A stretch of 64,000 nt of DNA from Sympetrum striolatum (GCA_947579665.1 OX388345.1:35183849-35247848); one strand, 5' to 3'. Counted from the first letter of the stretch, positions 24,331-37,254 are shown. Numbers and translations: made by a program. The notes: a model not told the origin generated them from the letters alone.

Positions 24331-27278
24331 CGTTCTCTGCGAAGGTTTCAGTCAATTAGATACGCCATTTCTTCGCGTTGATTGCCTAATGAATGGGTTG
24401 CAATTTTTCCTCTAAAATTTACCTTCTGAAATCTTATAGGTTCTGGTCCTGATGAGGAGAAATAACTTTCTCAAATTTTTTTCCATGGACTGAAAAATTA
24501 TTTCAAAATTGTACATCTTTACCTCATTCGTAAATTTAACACATTTTTCAATCCAACTATACTCTAATGTTTACAAAGCTTTAAAGCAATGTAGTTTATA
24601 AAGGTCCTGATATTTCTCCGGAAAGTGTAACATTGAATGAATGTAATGGACTAACGGGAGTAAAGTGTATGTGGAGTCGTATTGGAAATGCGACTTTATG
24701 GCTATTTGATTGTTATAGTTTCAAAAGAATTAAGGAAGCGCATACACAGAGAACAAACGTCTATCAAAACACAAAAAAAGCGAACTCAAACAATTATTAC
24801 GATACAAATGTTAAGCTCAAATACTTATCACCAAATTTTTACTGCACGAAGTTCTATTGCAGCTACCAAGAGGTACATTTAAGGATATCAGACAGTTTCG
24901 ACCCAGTAATAATGATGCCAAGAGAAGTTAATTGAAATACGTGTTTTCTAATACATTATATAGCAGAACCGGAAAATACGACTTAAAGGTAGAAAATATT
25001 TACGATATAAAAAATCTTATCCAGCTAAGAAAAAATATAGTTAACTATATCAAAGAGCAAGGATATAATTAGTTTACTTTATGATCACTGATTATATCAC
25101 ATCAATATGAACGGCATTTAGATTGCATATCAAAGCTAATGATTACGGGGCATACTCATACAGATCCTATACACCGATAGTTAATGTGACTTATAGAGAG
25201 ATCCAGATTTATCATCCATTCACCAAAATGAGATCTTAAATTAATTGCCAGAAAAGATTTTCGTTCTTTTTGTAGCAACCCCATGGAATTCTCATCGACT
25301 CTCGGGTTTTCTTTGGCAACCATCTCATAAAACACCGGTCGATCTTTCAAGTGAACAGCTGCCTACTACCAAACCGTGAAACACCCCACGCTGCTTATCT
25401 TAAATCGGCGATCGCTTTATGGGAGTTTTTAAAGCGCCTCTCGGTGTCGGAGGGAGAACACCCACTTTCATTACTTCTCTTTGGTGAGCCGCGTAACCCA
25501 TACTTATCCGAACGGGTTAAAGAAAGACGATGGCTCGAAAACACAATGGTTTGAGTGTCTGCCCAAACAAACTGCTCCTAATTTAATTCCCGTCACCATT
25601 TTTTATTTAAAAGATTTTCGGACGCATCCGAAGAGGTACGATGGCAAGTTACGTTTTCCCATCGACTTTCTATTCGGTCCTTTTTTGAAAGGCACATCTG
25701 ACACCCTGCTATTATCCATTTGGATGAATAATTTATGTTGAGAGCTAAGAGATAAGTTTCGCGCACAGAGAGCACTTTTTACTCCACTTTGGGCGCAGCT
25801 TCTCTAATCGTTTGAGACAGGGGTCGGCGTGCGATTGTTCGCTGCATACGCAAAGAATATTACGTGCAGCATCTATTACCTTATCCCTATCCAATAAAAT
25901 ATAAGGCAAAGAAAGAAAAATCATGTTGATTGTAACGAAGTAAATATTGTTTCATATTTCAATTATGTAAGTGTATTGAAGGTAAATAATAAAACGAGTC
26001 TAAATTTAAGATGCAATATGGTGCATATGATCTGATGAAATAATTACTAGCACTCCATAGGTTAATAAAAACCATAGTAATTACCTCACTTACGATATAA
26101 TCTATTAAACGGGGTTGTGCACAATATGAAAGATTCTCATCAGCATGAGCCCACAGTCACAAATTAATCATTACATCATCTGGCGCGCTATCTGATCGCT
26201 GGATGACTTGATTAACCGTTTATTAAATAATCATGTACTTACTGATAAATAACCTTTGTCTGAGGGAATGGTATGAAGCCGTAAAGTACTCACCTAAAAA
26301 GAAAGAAAATCGTTTTAAAATATATTCAGAGACATGATATAACAATAACTATTAGCAATGAAAAAGAAATAACATCTTAAAGATAACTAGGAATAAAAGA
26401 TATCAAGATAGACAAGTTCAGCAATTAAAATATAGTGGCATTTCTTAAATTATGTACTCTTACATTAAAACATATCAATATCAATCCTCTACAATATCAA
26501 TGATTTCATAAGGTTAATATCACAACCAAAGAATGCAAATAATGCGAGAGAAGCAGAAAATTCATTTCGAGTTTTCTGAATAGCAGACAAACCTATTCCT
26601 TGAATAAATTTATCGAAATTCGAAGCCTTGTACCAATTTAAATGGCAAACAAACAAGGTTTTGACACACTTATTTCAATGAATAATGGTCGAATCATTCC
26701 ATCAACTTAAATATTCCCTTATAGGTCTTCCATATGAGAACATTCCCTTAGGATAATTGAAGATTTACGTCCTAATATCTAATCAGTTGAATGGATAGTG
26801 TATCCAAAGGAGCTGGAGGAGAAGAAATATCCATTCTATAAGCTATAACGTACGCGTCATGGCCGTAAAATTGACGATAATCACGTGGAAAACAAGACCC
26901 GTTCCTTCTGAACCAGCCGAAATAACGGGCGGCACGATTTTTCTGGCTCCCGTAGAATAAAATAAGACGAGAGTTATAAAGAGAGCATCGAAAATTGCTC
27001 TTAATCACCGAGCTGAAGATTGCTGCTCGAGATAAAGTGATTTCTCCTTTAAGGTCTGCTCGCCAAGGATCAGAACGGGCGGAATCCTTCTCAAAAGTTT
27101 TCCACCAAAGTTTGTCCGGAATGCGGGGCAGAACAAGTTGAAATTCGGGAGATGGGGGGATATGATAAGAAGGAACACGAGGTAAGAAAGAAAATAGCTC
27201 GGCTGTGGGAAAGAGGAGTTTTGATAGATGGTGGAACGCGGTTAAAATGCTGCGATGATAGAATACCTCAGCAGAAGC

Positions 27279-27438
27279 GATATTGTAGATTATATGACAA
27301 AATAAACTTCGTATTTACTGTAAAAATATAACCCACGCCATACAGCAGTATTTAAACGATATTATAGAAGATAGGTAAGATATAAAAAACTTTGTATTTA
27401 CTATCAAAATATTACTCACATCATACAGTAGGAAATGA
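27279..27438. repeat. Two-copy tandem duplication, about 80 bp
   Basis: The units 27279-27357 and 27358-27438 align along their length. Both start GATATTRTAGA and share the core AAACTTYGTATTTACT, followed by AAAATAT and CATACAG. They differ by scattered substitutions and small indels, so the duplication is old. It has no coding potential. Confidence 0.6.
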
Positions 27439-28019
27439 ATAAAACTGCCACAGTACACATAATGAGTGAAAATCCGCAGAAGTAACACATGTTTGCAAAA
27501 AAATATCGAAAATTAAACAGTTCAGGCAAACTTTCAGTGGCTGCAGTAAAATTGGTGATAACAACATTTACCGTACCTAAAACATGTTCACTTGACTCAT
27601 GAGTTGATATATTTCTCGGAAATGGCACATTTTCCTCTATGTTTCCACTTATTGCGCATTTGCTCTATTTGGCCTCTTCCGGAATCATATCAAATTATTT
27701 GAGAGAATAGATAATATTTGGACTGCATAGTGCGCTAAAACGAATAAATAAAATGCTTTGCATAGAAGAGATAAAAGTTGAGTTATTCCAAACATGAGAG
27801 AGCAAATATAATCTATCTCACGCGGAAACTTTGTTTAGAGGGTGGTGATTGACAAATGGAAGTTTCGACGAATGAAAATTTTAAGAGGAGAAAAAACAGG
27901 GGCAAATAACTACAACCGAGTCATATTCTGAAGTTATTCTTCAATTCCGGGTGAATCAAAACAAAAAACTAGAGTGTAAATATTTAATTGATTCCAATAC
28001 CAAAAGTAGATCATTCGCG

Positions 28020-28200
28020 AGGAAAAGCGGACTTGGAAAAAGTCTGATGGGGCCGGAAATTGAACCCGCTTAGATGGTTAAAGCAGCCTCCCGGATGGAG
28101 GAAGATCCCGGGTTCGATTCCCGGCCCCGTCAGACTTTTTTCAAGTCCGGTTTTCCTTGGGAATTTTCCTGTGTGTGCAAAGTTACTTTAACCCTTTTCC
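28020..28200 (+). mobile_element. tRNA-derived SINE with inverted 3' portion at its 5' end
   Basis: The SINE head on the + strand contains an A-box-like TTAGATGGTTA segment and a perfect B box, GGTTCGATTCC (28111-28121). It is followed by a GTCAGACTTTTTTCAAGTCC body and a GGGAATTTTCC tail segment. The 48 bases at 28020-28067 are the inverted complement of 28110-28157 with five differences, so the element starts with a backward copy of its own B box and body. This makes a 48-bp stem around a tRNA-like loop and has replaced the normal 5' half, including the first part of the A box seen in the copy at 51.07 kb. Confidence 0.7.
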
Positions 28201-29157
28201 AAAAGTAACTCATTTAGAAAAAAAAACTGAATAAAAAGGCATTTATGAACAGAGGAAAATAAAAAAATGCTATTGTTACTATTAGCATAAACTACTTGAG
28301 AGCAATTACAATAAGTATTGAGCAACAAACATTATGAGATATTTTCGTTTCCGCAGGCTGCTGATCCCAACCCAAATGATAATAATTAACGAAGGAATGC
28401 ACACAAAAATAATAAAACTCATTGAAGATAAACGACGATGTTCTTCTCAGCGTCGATCTTTTTCACCACTCCCGCAAACGTTAACACCCGTTAACACCCG
28501 TTAATATTCCTTTTAACGATCGAGAATCTTCAAATTTATTCAGAGGCCTAAAATCTGACGGAGTTAATCAATTCACTTTCCAATTGCCAAATATGCGTGA
28601 CAGGAGAAAACTATGACAGAGGTGAATGGGCACTGACAAAGCACGGAAAAAGACGACAAATAAAAAATAGTTTATTCGCAGGAAACTGAACTCTTTCATG
28701 TTTCTCCAATCGTGAATTTCCCTAAATTCAATGAACTCTTGAAGTATTTTAATATGGGTGATCCAAGAACATGTTGCAACCATCTTAGAGTAGGAATAGT
28801 AAATACCTATGACTGCACCTAACCAAAGATTTTATAATTGGCAAATTTTCCGACGTAAAAATAAAAACGGGATAAGATAGAGTAAAAACAGAACCTACAT
28901 GATAATACCGAAAATTAATGCAGGATTACATCAAGTTCGTTGAAGTCTTGCCTAATAGCGAAATATTCCTACTCATAAAAAAATCTAAGGAAGAGGGTCA
29001 AGATAAATGAATAACCCCAAGGATAAACGGACTAGAAAGAAGTCTGAATCTACCCCAAGATAGAAACAATTCCAAAGAATTGAAGAATAGTTAAATAAAA
29101 CAAGGTTTTAAAAAACAACACAATAACTTATACTTTCAACACATAGAGGCTTCAGTG

Positions 29158-29193
29158 GCGACTAGTTTCGGCAGTAACAATAGCCATCTTCAA
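29158..29193 (-). ncRNA. Hammerhead-like motif, single copy
   Basis: On the minus strand the order is TTGAAGA, T, GGC...GCC, GAA, ACTAGT, CG. The GGC/GCC strands can form a short stem. ACTAGT is self-complementary, as is ACCGGT in the 50.2 kb copy. The first core base is T instead of the C required in a hammerhead, so this copy would be inactive. No inverted partner arm was found nearby. It lies just upstream of a retroelement-like 3' UTR on the other strand. Confidence 0.3.
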
Positions 29194-29330
29194 GCCAAAT
29201 CTAAAGAAGTATGAAAACCTCAAATTAGTCCAAAATTCTCCATTTGAAAATAAGCCAATAAAAAGCCGTATGAAGATAAATATCCAAATCCAAAGGTGCA
29301 GTTTAAAAATTAATTTTATCACGTACCAGA

Positions 29331-29490
29331 TTCCTATAATAGTTTCGTCCTTTTTATGTTCAATTTTCTCTCTACTTTTAATTATTTTTTATGTGTATGT
29401 TGTTATATTTCTACTTGTTACATTGTCACTGTAAATTTGCATTTTTATGCTGCTTGTGATAAAATTAATAAATAAATATCTATAAAAATG
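29331..29490 (+). mobile_element. Probable non-LTR retrotransposon 3' UTR tail
   Basis: T-rich sequence leads to TGATAAAATTAATAAATAAAT at the 3' end, an arrangement typical of insect LINE 3' ends. No reverse-transcriptase frame precedes it, so it would be a severely 5'-truncated copy. The call rests on composition and tail only. Confidence 0.3.
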
Positions 29491-29499
29491 CATGCTTTT

Positions 29500-32400
29500 G
29501 GAAAGATCTCCACTTAAGATAATGCAAATTTTCCATTAACCGTACCAGGTAGGCTTATCTCAAGCGATACACCTGCGTAGGAAGACATTTAACATGTAAC
29601 TCTACACTTCAGCGTTTAGAAGAAGAAAACCCACGTAGGAGCGGAAATGAGCTTTCGAGACACCGGAAAAGAATATTACCTTTCCCTCTTTCACCATCGT
29701 CCACGTTTTCCACTGGCAACCAAAGCGGAACGAGGAAGAATGGTGGGGGGATGATGAATGAAGCAAAGTGGAGAAGAGCATATTCCGAATCAGTAAAAGA
29801 GAAAGAGAGACCTAAGAATGCCCCGGAAATGAGGAGACCGAAATGGAAAACTATTGGGTTTTCAATTTTCTAAGAGAAAAGCGGGGAGCGCAAGAGAAAA
29901 TGTTGACAGCAAAGGGAAGTGAGGAATTAATTCCAGGGAATCAAGATGGAGAAAGGAACGAAAGTGGGACAGGAAAGGTAGATGAGGACAGCTGCAATGG
30001 AAACAACTGCCAGTATTTACAGGTGATGGGCCATATGAATGGTTAGAATATTTTTCAGCGATGCATTCGAAGATAAAGTGTCATTGTTACAATTTTCGCC
30101 GTAAAGCCTCTGGTTTCTATAAATGATGCAAAAGAATACAAAAAGGTATACGTTAAACAATTTTACGATAAATTAGCTGGAATTTAATTTTTCCAGATTT
30201 AAAAATTTCATGCAATTATTCTTACAATAAATTTGTAAAAGATTTCGTTCCCAAGTATTTTACAGCGAAAAATATTAGAAAATTACTGACACTGACATTT
30301 AAATAAAAGAAAATTTGAAATGATTGACTAGGCTTGGTAAAAAAAGACAGGTTAAGGGGATGATTTGTATGTACATACTAAATAAAAAGCATAGTTAAGA
30401 ATATAATTTTTTTCTTTTCTTCTAAGGCTATTCAGTGTTATTCTTTATTCAAATATGCAAGAAACGCTTGCAAATCTATATGGAAATGTACTTTTTTTCC
30501 ACACAAGTAAGGGACTAAGTCCAACTTACATACAGGAGAGAAAAATATGTGTTTTAGGAAAAACAGATATATCCCTAAATTTCTGAACTTGACTACATTA
30601 GAAATAATCAGTAAGTCCAAAGAATGAACTTTCTTAGAAATAAGATTATACAGTCTTACATCAATATGGATCATGGATTAACCACGAGAAGAATTAAGCA
30701 AATAAATAATCTTGCACTTACAAGCGAAAGTAATAACTGAACATATATTGTGTCATTGCGATAAAGGGAAAACAAAAAACTCGGAACCTAAAAATCAATT
30801 AATTCTACCATCTCGGACTTCTTATCCTTGAAAAGCATTCGAGCATATCCCATTTGAACACGTCCTCTTTTATGTAAATTCGCGCGAGACATGTGGCTCG
30901 GGGACCCTTTGGGGAATCGAAGGGGTGAGAGAGGGGAAAGTGCAAGAGTGATAGGGGTAGAAGAGTTGAAAGGGAGTGGATATGGGACAGCGAAGATCAA
31001 TCTCATTCAAGCCCACGAGTGCATCTGCGAGATAGGACTCAGTACTCCCTCGATGACTGCTCTTTAATCACATTTCGGTAATTTAGGTGATGGAGTGAAA
31101 CACTTAGAGACAAGGTGAATTGGGGAAGAGGATAATGCAATGGGCGACGAAAGAATGAGGAAAAGACAAAGAAATAAAAGTGAAGAAGGTGAAGGGAATC
31201 GTGAAATGAAAGTGAATAAGAAGCTGACTTAAATTACTATCACAAGATATAAATGCATGAGATTTAGGAGCACTATTCCTAATTACTATTCATGCTAATT
31301 TCCAAATGATTAAAAAAGACAAAAGGGACTAACGAGGACATATATATAGGGAAAATGGCAAATCTTTTCAGCCTTAAAATAACAATACTTTTAATAAAAT
31401 AATAAAGATAGACATTGTATACTAATCTAAGGATGTAAGTCTTACATATTAAAACGAATGATGACTCGATGATTATTTATCCAACCTTGATACAAACGGG
31501 TATCTGATTTCAGGTCACGGATAATCAACATTCATCACATTTATTAAACAGTAATTCGATACAATTCTACCAAACAAAAATTAAGAACAATCTCTCGCTC
31601 AAATTTCAAGAGTATAATAAATCACGGTATCAGAATAAATTGAAATACAACCGCCAAATTCTAAAGTATTTTTCGCCATCGTAATCAGGAAATTGCATCA
31701 TAAAGCAATCTTACGATTAAATTAACATTCAAACCGAACGGTTCGGCACCACATGAGTCAAAAGTGTGCCTGTTTCAGTCCTTTCTACCAAACCCGATAT
31801 GCTTGCAATGCGGATGGGCTAAGGGCTTAGTTTCAACACGAAAATTGCCGTGATTCATAAACTTCATGAATGGCTGCCATCAAAGCTTAACCGGATTCGA
31901 AAATAGCACATACTTCACTGGATTTACGTTACAGGTTCCCCTTATCTCCCGCGAACAGGATTTAAATACCACCCGCTTCTTTGAACCGAACTGTGGAATG
32001 AAACCATCCTCAAAATCATTAAAACCAAGAAAAGGAATCACGTTATTCGTCTCAGCATAAGATCGGTGGGGTGTAAAACGAAATGCATCAATGTCGGAAT
32101 AAATAGATGCAGGGATGAAGATTTGAGGATGGGATGATAGCGTCTGGACCGAAAATAACTGGGGAGAGGGTGAGCCAATGAAAGAGATAGCGTAGGAGAT
32201 TAAGAGGGGTCTAATACGAGAGAGACAGGGGGGATGGAGCCCGAATCCCCATTCGGAACGCACATAACCTACATCTCTCTCTCATCAGACCTCTGGGGGA
32301 AATCCCGGCGCACAGTACTCTCGAGTTTCAATCCCGTGGATGCGTCACGGCCAATCCTCTATTCTCCCTTCGCGTGGATTCGTGGTCCAGCGTCAACTGC

Positions 32401-32860
32401 ATCCGCCTACTTTGCAGATCGTAATGTGGGACAACTCGTCCTGCGCAAACATAGGATTCAGGTTCCTCTCCTTCACCCGTGTCGTCTGATTTCCTAACTA
32501 TAGGATTACGAGAGTCCTCTTCGGCGTTAATTACCAATTACTAGGGCATAAACTGAGTGGGAAAACTGAAGTACTCTAGGAGAAGTGCTCACTCTTGAGT
32601 TTGAGCGTTGCGCAGTTCCTAAGTATAGATTTAAGATAGAGACCAAACCGAGAAGTCTATAAATGGGATAAAATACAGGGTAACTTACAATAGCCATTCA
32701 TTATCGCAATATTCATTATATTCAATATTTTATCACCAAAATCATGTGATTACCTCAGTGAATATCAATTAACGCTACATGAGAATCGAAAGTATTTTAA
32801 AATTGAACTTTTTCAATTATACTTGATGGAATTCTATCATATAAAAACAATTTATTGTAT
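29500..32860. other. Noncoding stretch with purine-rich tracts
   Basis: Purine-rich segments lie at 29.72-29.99 and 31.08-31.21 kb. The frames (67-127 codons, for example 31880-32263 -) have no recognised domain and overlap others. I see no RNA gene or repeat boundary here. Confidence 0.35.
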
Positions 32861-32873
32861 AAACCACTTGTAC

Positions 32874-32947
32874 AATATTACTAAGAAACTTGTACGATCC
32901 CACACTATTTAGAAATAATGTGGAATAGTACAAGTTTCTTAATATTA
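32874..32947. ncRNA. Short-loop hairpin, miRNA- or MITE-like
   Basis: The arms 32874-32910 and 32913-32947 pair over about 35 bp with three substitutions and a 2-base bulge, around a very short turn. The inner AGAAACTTGTAC block is perfectly mirrored. The loop of about 2-4 nt is smaller than usual for a pre-miRNA, so a MITE or replication snap-back product is at least as likely. An extra ACTTGTAC copy lies just outside the left arm near 32866. Confidence 0.4.
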
Positions 32948-34084
32948 ACGTAAACGTCCTTTGTTACAATGAGTTATTTTTTAAGAGTATATTATAATAC
33001 AACCAAAAGATTCGATCCCAGTCCAAGCAAATTCAATAGATCGCAAATAAGCGTCAAATTGCTTACAAACTGAACGAATTGATTCTGTGCAAACACTTAA
33101 CTTTCGAATGTTGATACGCAATTTAATTTATCAAAGTTAAATCACAAAGGTCTTTTAAATTCTGCTTAATATTTAAGATGTTCGTGAATCAAAGCCGTCT
33201 ATCAACTCGCTAAAGATCTCCATTCAATAGTCCCTTTAATTTTTCCGCAGGAATGAATAAATGTAACACTTTTCTTTCGCAATCAAAGGAAGTACTTTTA
33301 ATGAAGTTCCTCGAAAATTAACTTCAAATGAAAATGATAGAATACGCTTGGCAAGGAAACAAAGGATGTGACTGATGCCCACCACCAATAGAAACTGAAT
33401 TTTCGTCTCAAATTAAGAGCACAACTAAAACTCGTCTAAAAGCGCACAATGCATCCATAAACGAAAATGCACTCTAAAAAGTAAAAATACCATACATTTC
33501 ATTCCGTCACAGATAGAGAAACAGATGAATTCGGAAATGGCGTTCGCAACCCGCAAAAGAAAATTGGATGGAAACTGAATTTCATTCGTTACCCAGCAAT
33601 CCAAAGCACAAAAGAATTCCATCTTTTGAGGAACCTTACTTCCATAATTTTTTCCGTGGAAGAGGAAAATTAAAAAAAGAAACAAATGAACTCTTTCACT
33701 GCGATGCGACCGTTTCGCTTGAGCCATGCAAAACAAGGAGCGTTTCAGGTGCCCATACATATACGTCCCAAAAAAGGATATCGTTCCGAATGGAAACAAA
33801 GGGAAACGCGAGTTTTTCTACGTCAGGGACGAGCAAAAAAGTGCTGGAGGGAGAGGAAAAAGAGTGGACAGAATGGCAGACTGTTGGAGGGACGGAAAAA
33901 ATGAAGATGCGGAAAGAAAAAGAATGGAAGGACAGGGCGAGAATGGACGGATGGAGATGGGTTGCGGTGATTCGCGTGCAGGAAGATAAGTTTCTCTTTA
34001 ATATTCAAGTTTTATGAAACTAAAATAAACATACGGATGTATATAATTCGTTGAAACCAAACTTCGAAGTCAAAAGAAATGGTT

Positions 34085-34250
34085 ACAGGCCTAGGTGGCG
34101 AAATGGTTACCAAGATCACCACAACTACCAAAACAAAGATCAAATGAACAAAGGGCCTCGGGTTCGAGTCCTAGTTAATCGGGTTTCTGGCTAGGTTATG
34201 GATGCCTCTGATCATGCATTTATGGATACCCCAAAATAAAATCAATATAA
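34085..34250 (+). mobile_element. tRNA-derived SINE relic
   Basis: A good A box, TGGCGAAATGG (34096-34106), and a perfect B box, GGTTCGAGTCC (34161-34171), are separated by an unusually long A-rich interval. A short body and an A-rich end (CCCCAAAATAAAATC) follow. The wide A-B spacing suggests an insertion in the head. It does not fold as a tRNA. Confidence 0.5.
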
Positions 34251-34298
34251 ATGTATTTTTTATAATTAACCAAAAACAACAAAGATAAGCCGAAGAAA

Positions 34299-34372
34299 AC
34301 AATAATAATAAAACGACTTTTACAATGGAGACATTGAGACTATTAAGTCTTTTCTTACTCTTACTTACTAAC
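34299..34372 (-). mobile_element. Retroelement 3' end with (ATT)n tail, copy C
   Basis: On the minus strand the segment reads AAGACTTAATAGTCTCAAT, then GTAAAAGTCGTT, then a run of ATT units. The same order (AAGACTT..AGTCT, AATAAAGACGATT, ATT repeats) occurs at 38.93 kb and 43.00 kb. Three independent copies define a repeat family with a short GACT/AGTC stem before its tail. Confidence 0.5.
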
Positions 34373-37085
34373 TAAAATTTTAAAGAAAGAGATTGAACAA
34401 AGTACAGTTAGGGAAAGATGTAAACTGGATGCACAAAATAAATTTCATGGAAAGCGATTGTAAATTAAATCTGAAAAAAAGCCAAATGTACCTTAAGTCC
34501 GTATAATTTCAAACTCAATACAAAACGGTACATGCTACAGCAGTGAGAAAACGCAAGGCGAGTGGACGGAGGGAGTGAAAAGGCGTCGGAGAGGAAGCAT
34601 TACAGCAGAGAGTCGGTGTTGCACAAAAGAAAGAAGTCGGATAAACAGATGGTTGCGATGGGAGGATGGGAAAGGAAGGGAGGGAAGGCGGGTATTGCAA
34701 TGGAAACCTCTTTTATTTCAAACGAACGGGGGATGGGAAATTAAATGCTCTCCCATATTTCGCCAAATACACTCTCATCCTAAAGTAGAAAAAGTGAAGG
34801 GTTTGAAAAATAATTTTGCATTACATGAATGACATAGCAGTTGCGAAGAGGTTAATATTCCAATACGATTCCGAATCTAATCGTAGAAATGATAACAGAA
34901 TTTCCTAGAAAATAAAATGACTATGCTAGTTCCCGAAGCTATAGGCCAGGATTATCAAAGATATGCGATATGCTGGTTCGTGGACTAGGATACGGTCCGA
35001 AAGAATTTTATAATGTTCTCGGAATTTTGTTTATAAGTTAGATCTCATAAACATGTTACTTGTACTGTAAGGATTATAGTACAACAAGAAAAGTATAGCA
35101 TGTTGAATAGACCTTAAACAATCATTTGCTAAAGTTATCCTTGTTTTGTCTAAAGCCTTAATTCATTTTCAAATCTAATTGTTTGATATTCTATGCAAGC
35201 ATTATTGAATTATATAATCATAAATTTGCTTAAGTGCATACTCATTTTGGAGCAAACAACCTGAAAAAATAAGCTATGACAATACGAAATACTTGCGCGA
35301 GAGAATGGTAGTCTGTTTTCAGGGGTCCTCAATGACCCGCGTGATTGATGAAATTTCTAATTTGGTACTTTTGCCTATAAGATTGATCAACCTTAATTTA
35401 GAAAGACCAATTTGAAAAAAATATAAATGAGGAGTTTTCCTAATTCAATTCCTTTTTCCTGCACCCAAGAAACAAAAAGGAATCGTAATTTTTCTTAAGT
35501 TTATGGAATTTCACGTCGAAATTTTTGAGTCCAGTTATTCTTATATCAGTACAAATAACTCCGTTTATCACTGTAAAGTCGAGTTGTAATGTTTAAACGA
35601 AAACCGAAAGAAGAATTATATTGCTATTTTCAGCTACTATTTGAGATGAAATATAAGGATAACAAGGTTAGATAATGAGAGGCAGGCAATGGTTAGTGCT
35701 AAAGCTCAATTATGGAGTAATTAAGCGATTGGAAGGAGACAGAATGAATTGTATGCTGTAAAAAACCTATTTTCGGATTTTTAACTCATGATGATGGACA
35801 TAGGGTACAACATCCAATATACGAATACGGCTTACACCATGTATTCCTCCTCTTTGTACCTCTTCCAGGAATGTTAACCACCGGTAAGGATAGGGGAAAA
35901 GAGGTTCTGAAGTGAAATACGGGGAATAAAAATGATGAAAGCAAGAGGCAGACGAGCTGGGTAGCAGGTGGCGAGAAATGCATCCCGCATTGCCATTGTC
36001 CTTTGTTTTTCCATCCAACATACAGAAAGGGCACAGACCACGGCGCGGACTTTCGAGAAACAAAATAAAAGTCCGAGATTTCGCGATGGTGCCGCAAAAA
36101 CACAGGCTGAATTGACACGGGATGAAAATATGGCTGGAAAGCACTATTATAACGCTCTCTCGGTGACCTACTTCGTTTTCCCCCAGCTGCCAATCGCGTT
36201 TTAATTCCAGAACGAACCCTAGCGGCGAGCACTGGTATCAACGTGCCACTTCTACGGAGGAAATCGAAATGCGGGAGATGCTCCTATTTTCATCTCGGGA
36301 AATAAATCACGACCGACGTGTCAGATGGCAAACAAAGATTGCATTCGAGGATGGAGAGTTTAATCCCGCCGGGGATTTCTCTTATCCTTCGAAATTAATT
36401 CGTCTAATATGAACTTCGCGTTTTATGGGGGAAGGATGATATGCAAAGTCGTAAAAGTCTTTCGGAGAGGTTTTATTGAGTTGAATTTCGGGAATATAAA
36501 TACCTAGCCCACTCACGAACGCTGGATTTATATTGGACGACTTTAGCCGAATTGGGATTGATGTCAAACAGTTTTTGCGCCAGAGGGTTTCAACGGGTGA
36601 ATATCATCAACCCAGCTCAAACACAAAGGTTGGGCGTTGAAAATGTTTCATTTCATTTGACGAAAATTTACATCAAACGAGAACTGAACTCCATTCCAGA
36701 TCAAATGGCCTCGTAAAAAACAGGACGGAAGCTCTTCACTTCACATGAATGAGGTTGATTGCAGACGTCACCACCTTTTTACCTGCATGAAGCTACATTT
36801 TAGAAGAATTAAAGGATCTAGGATGATCTCCTTTAATGAATTTTACTTTGGTAACACATTGTAATTTTACCAGCCTTACATGTAATCTTACAAACTTATT
36901 TAGGAAAAGAATAGAGGTTAATGCACTTCAAACACGCATAAAGTGGGTTTATTTTAACTTATTCACCTACTTTAATCAGAGTACGTGAAAACGTATGAAG
37001 TAATTTTGAATAAGAACTGAATCCCCGGATGAAATTTTTGTCCACGTCACAAGTTTGGGTATCTAGTTTAGACGTATCCATTCTC

Positions 37086-37254
37086 TATACTTGGAAGGAA
37101 AAGAACTTTGTAGTTTCTATTGAAATATATTTCTTATTCAACTAGCTTCGTCCGAAAGACATCATCAGGGTTTGATAACGTCTGTCAAACGAAACTTGCC
37201 ACGTAATAAATATATTTCTCCGGAAATTACAAAGTTATTTTCCCTTCAAGTATA
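37086..37254. mobile_element. Fold-back element with hammerhead-like arms
   Basis: The outer ends TATACTTG and CAAGTATA are inverted, and the arms align across about 80 bp, sharing AACTTTGTA and AAATATATTT blocks. Left arm (minus strand): CTGATGA, T, GTC-TTTCG-GAC, GAA, GCTAGT. Right arm (plus strand): a decayed TTGATAA, C, GTCTGTCAAAC, GAA, ACTTGC. The intact stem GTC/GAC differs from the GGCT/AGCC stem at 50.2 kb yet still pairs. The two arms meet at the CATCATCAGGG / TTTGATAACG junction. Confidence 0.6.

Noticed and set aside
28068..28130. Functional tRNA gene
   Set aside because: The B box is perfect, but the 5' half is replaced by an inverted copy of the 3' part, so no proper acceptor and D arms form; the SINE-like body and a second copy support a SINE.
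33568..34017. 149-codon open frame, one of the longest on the + strand
   Set aside because: Its second half lies in a purine-rich tract that lacks stops by composition, and the frame overlaps three others in different frames.
35786..36241. 151-codon minus-strand frame, the longest in the window
   Set aside because: It overlaps a 125-codon frame on the same strand in another frame and has no recognisable domain or codon pattern.
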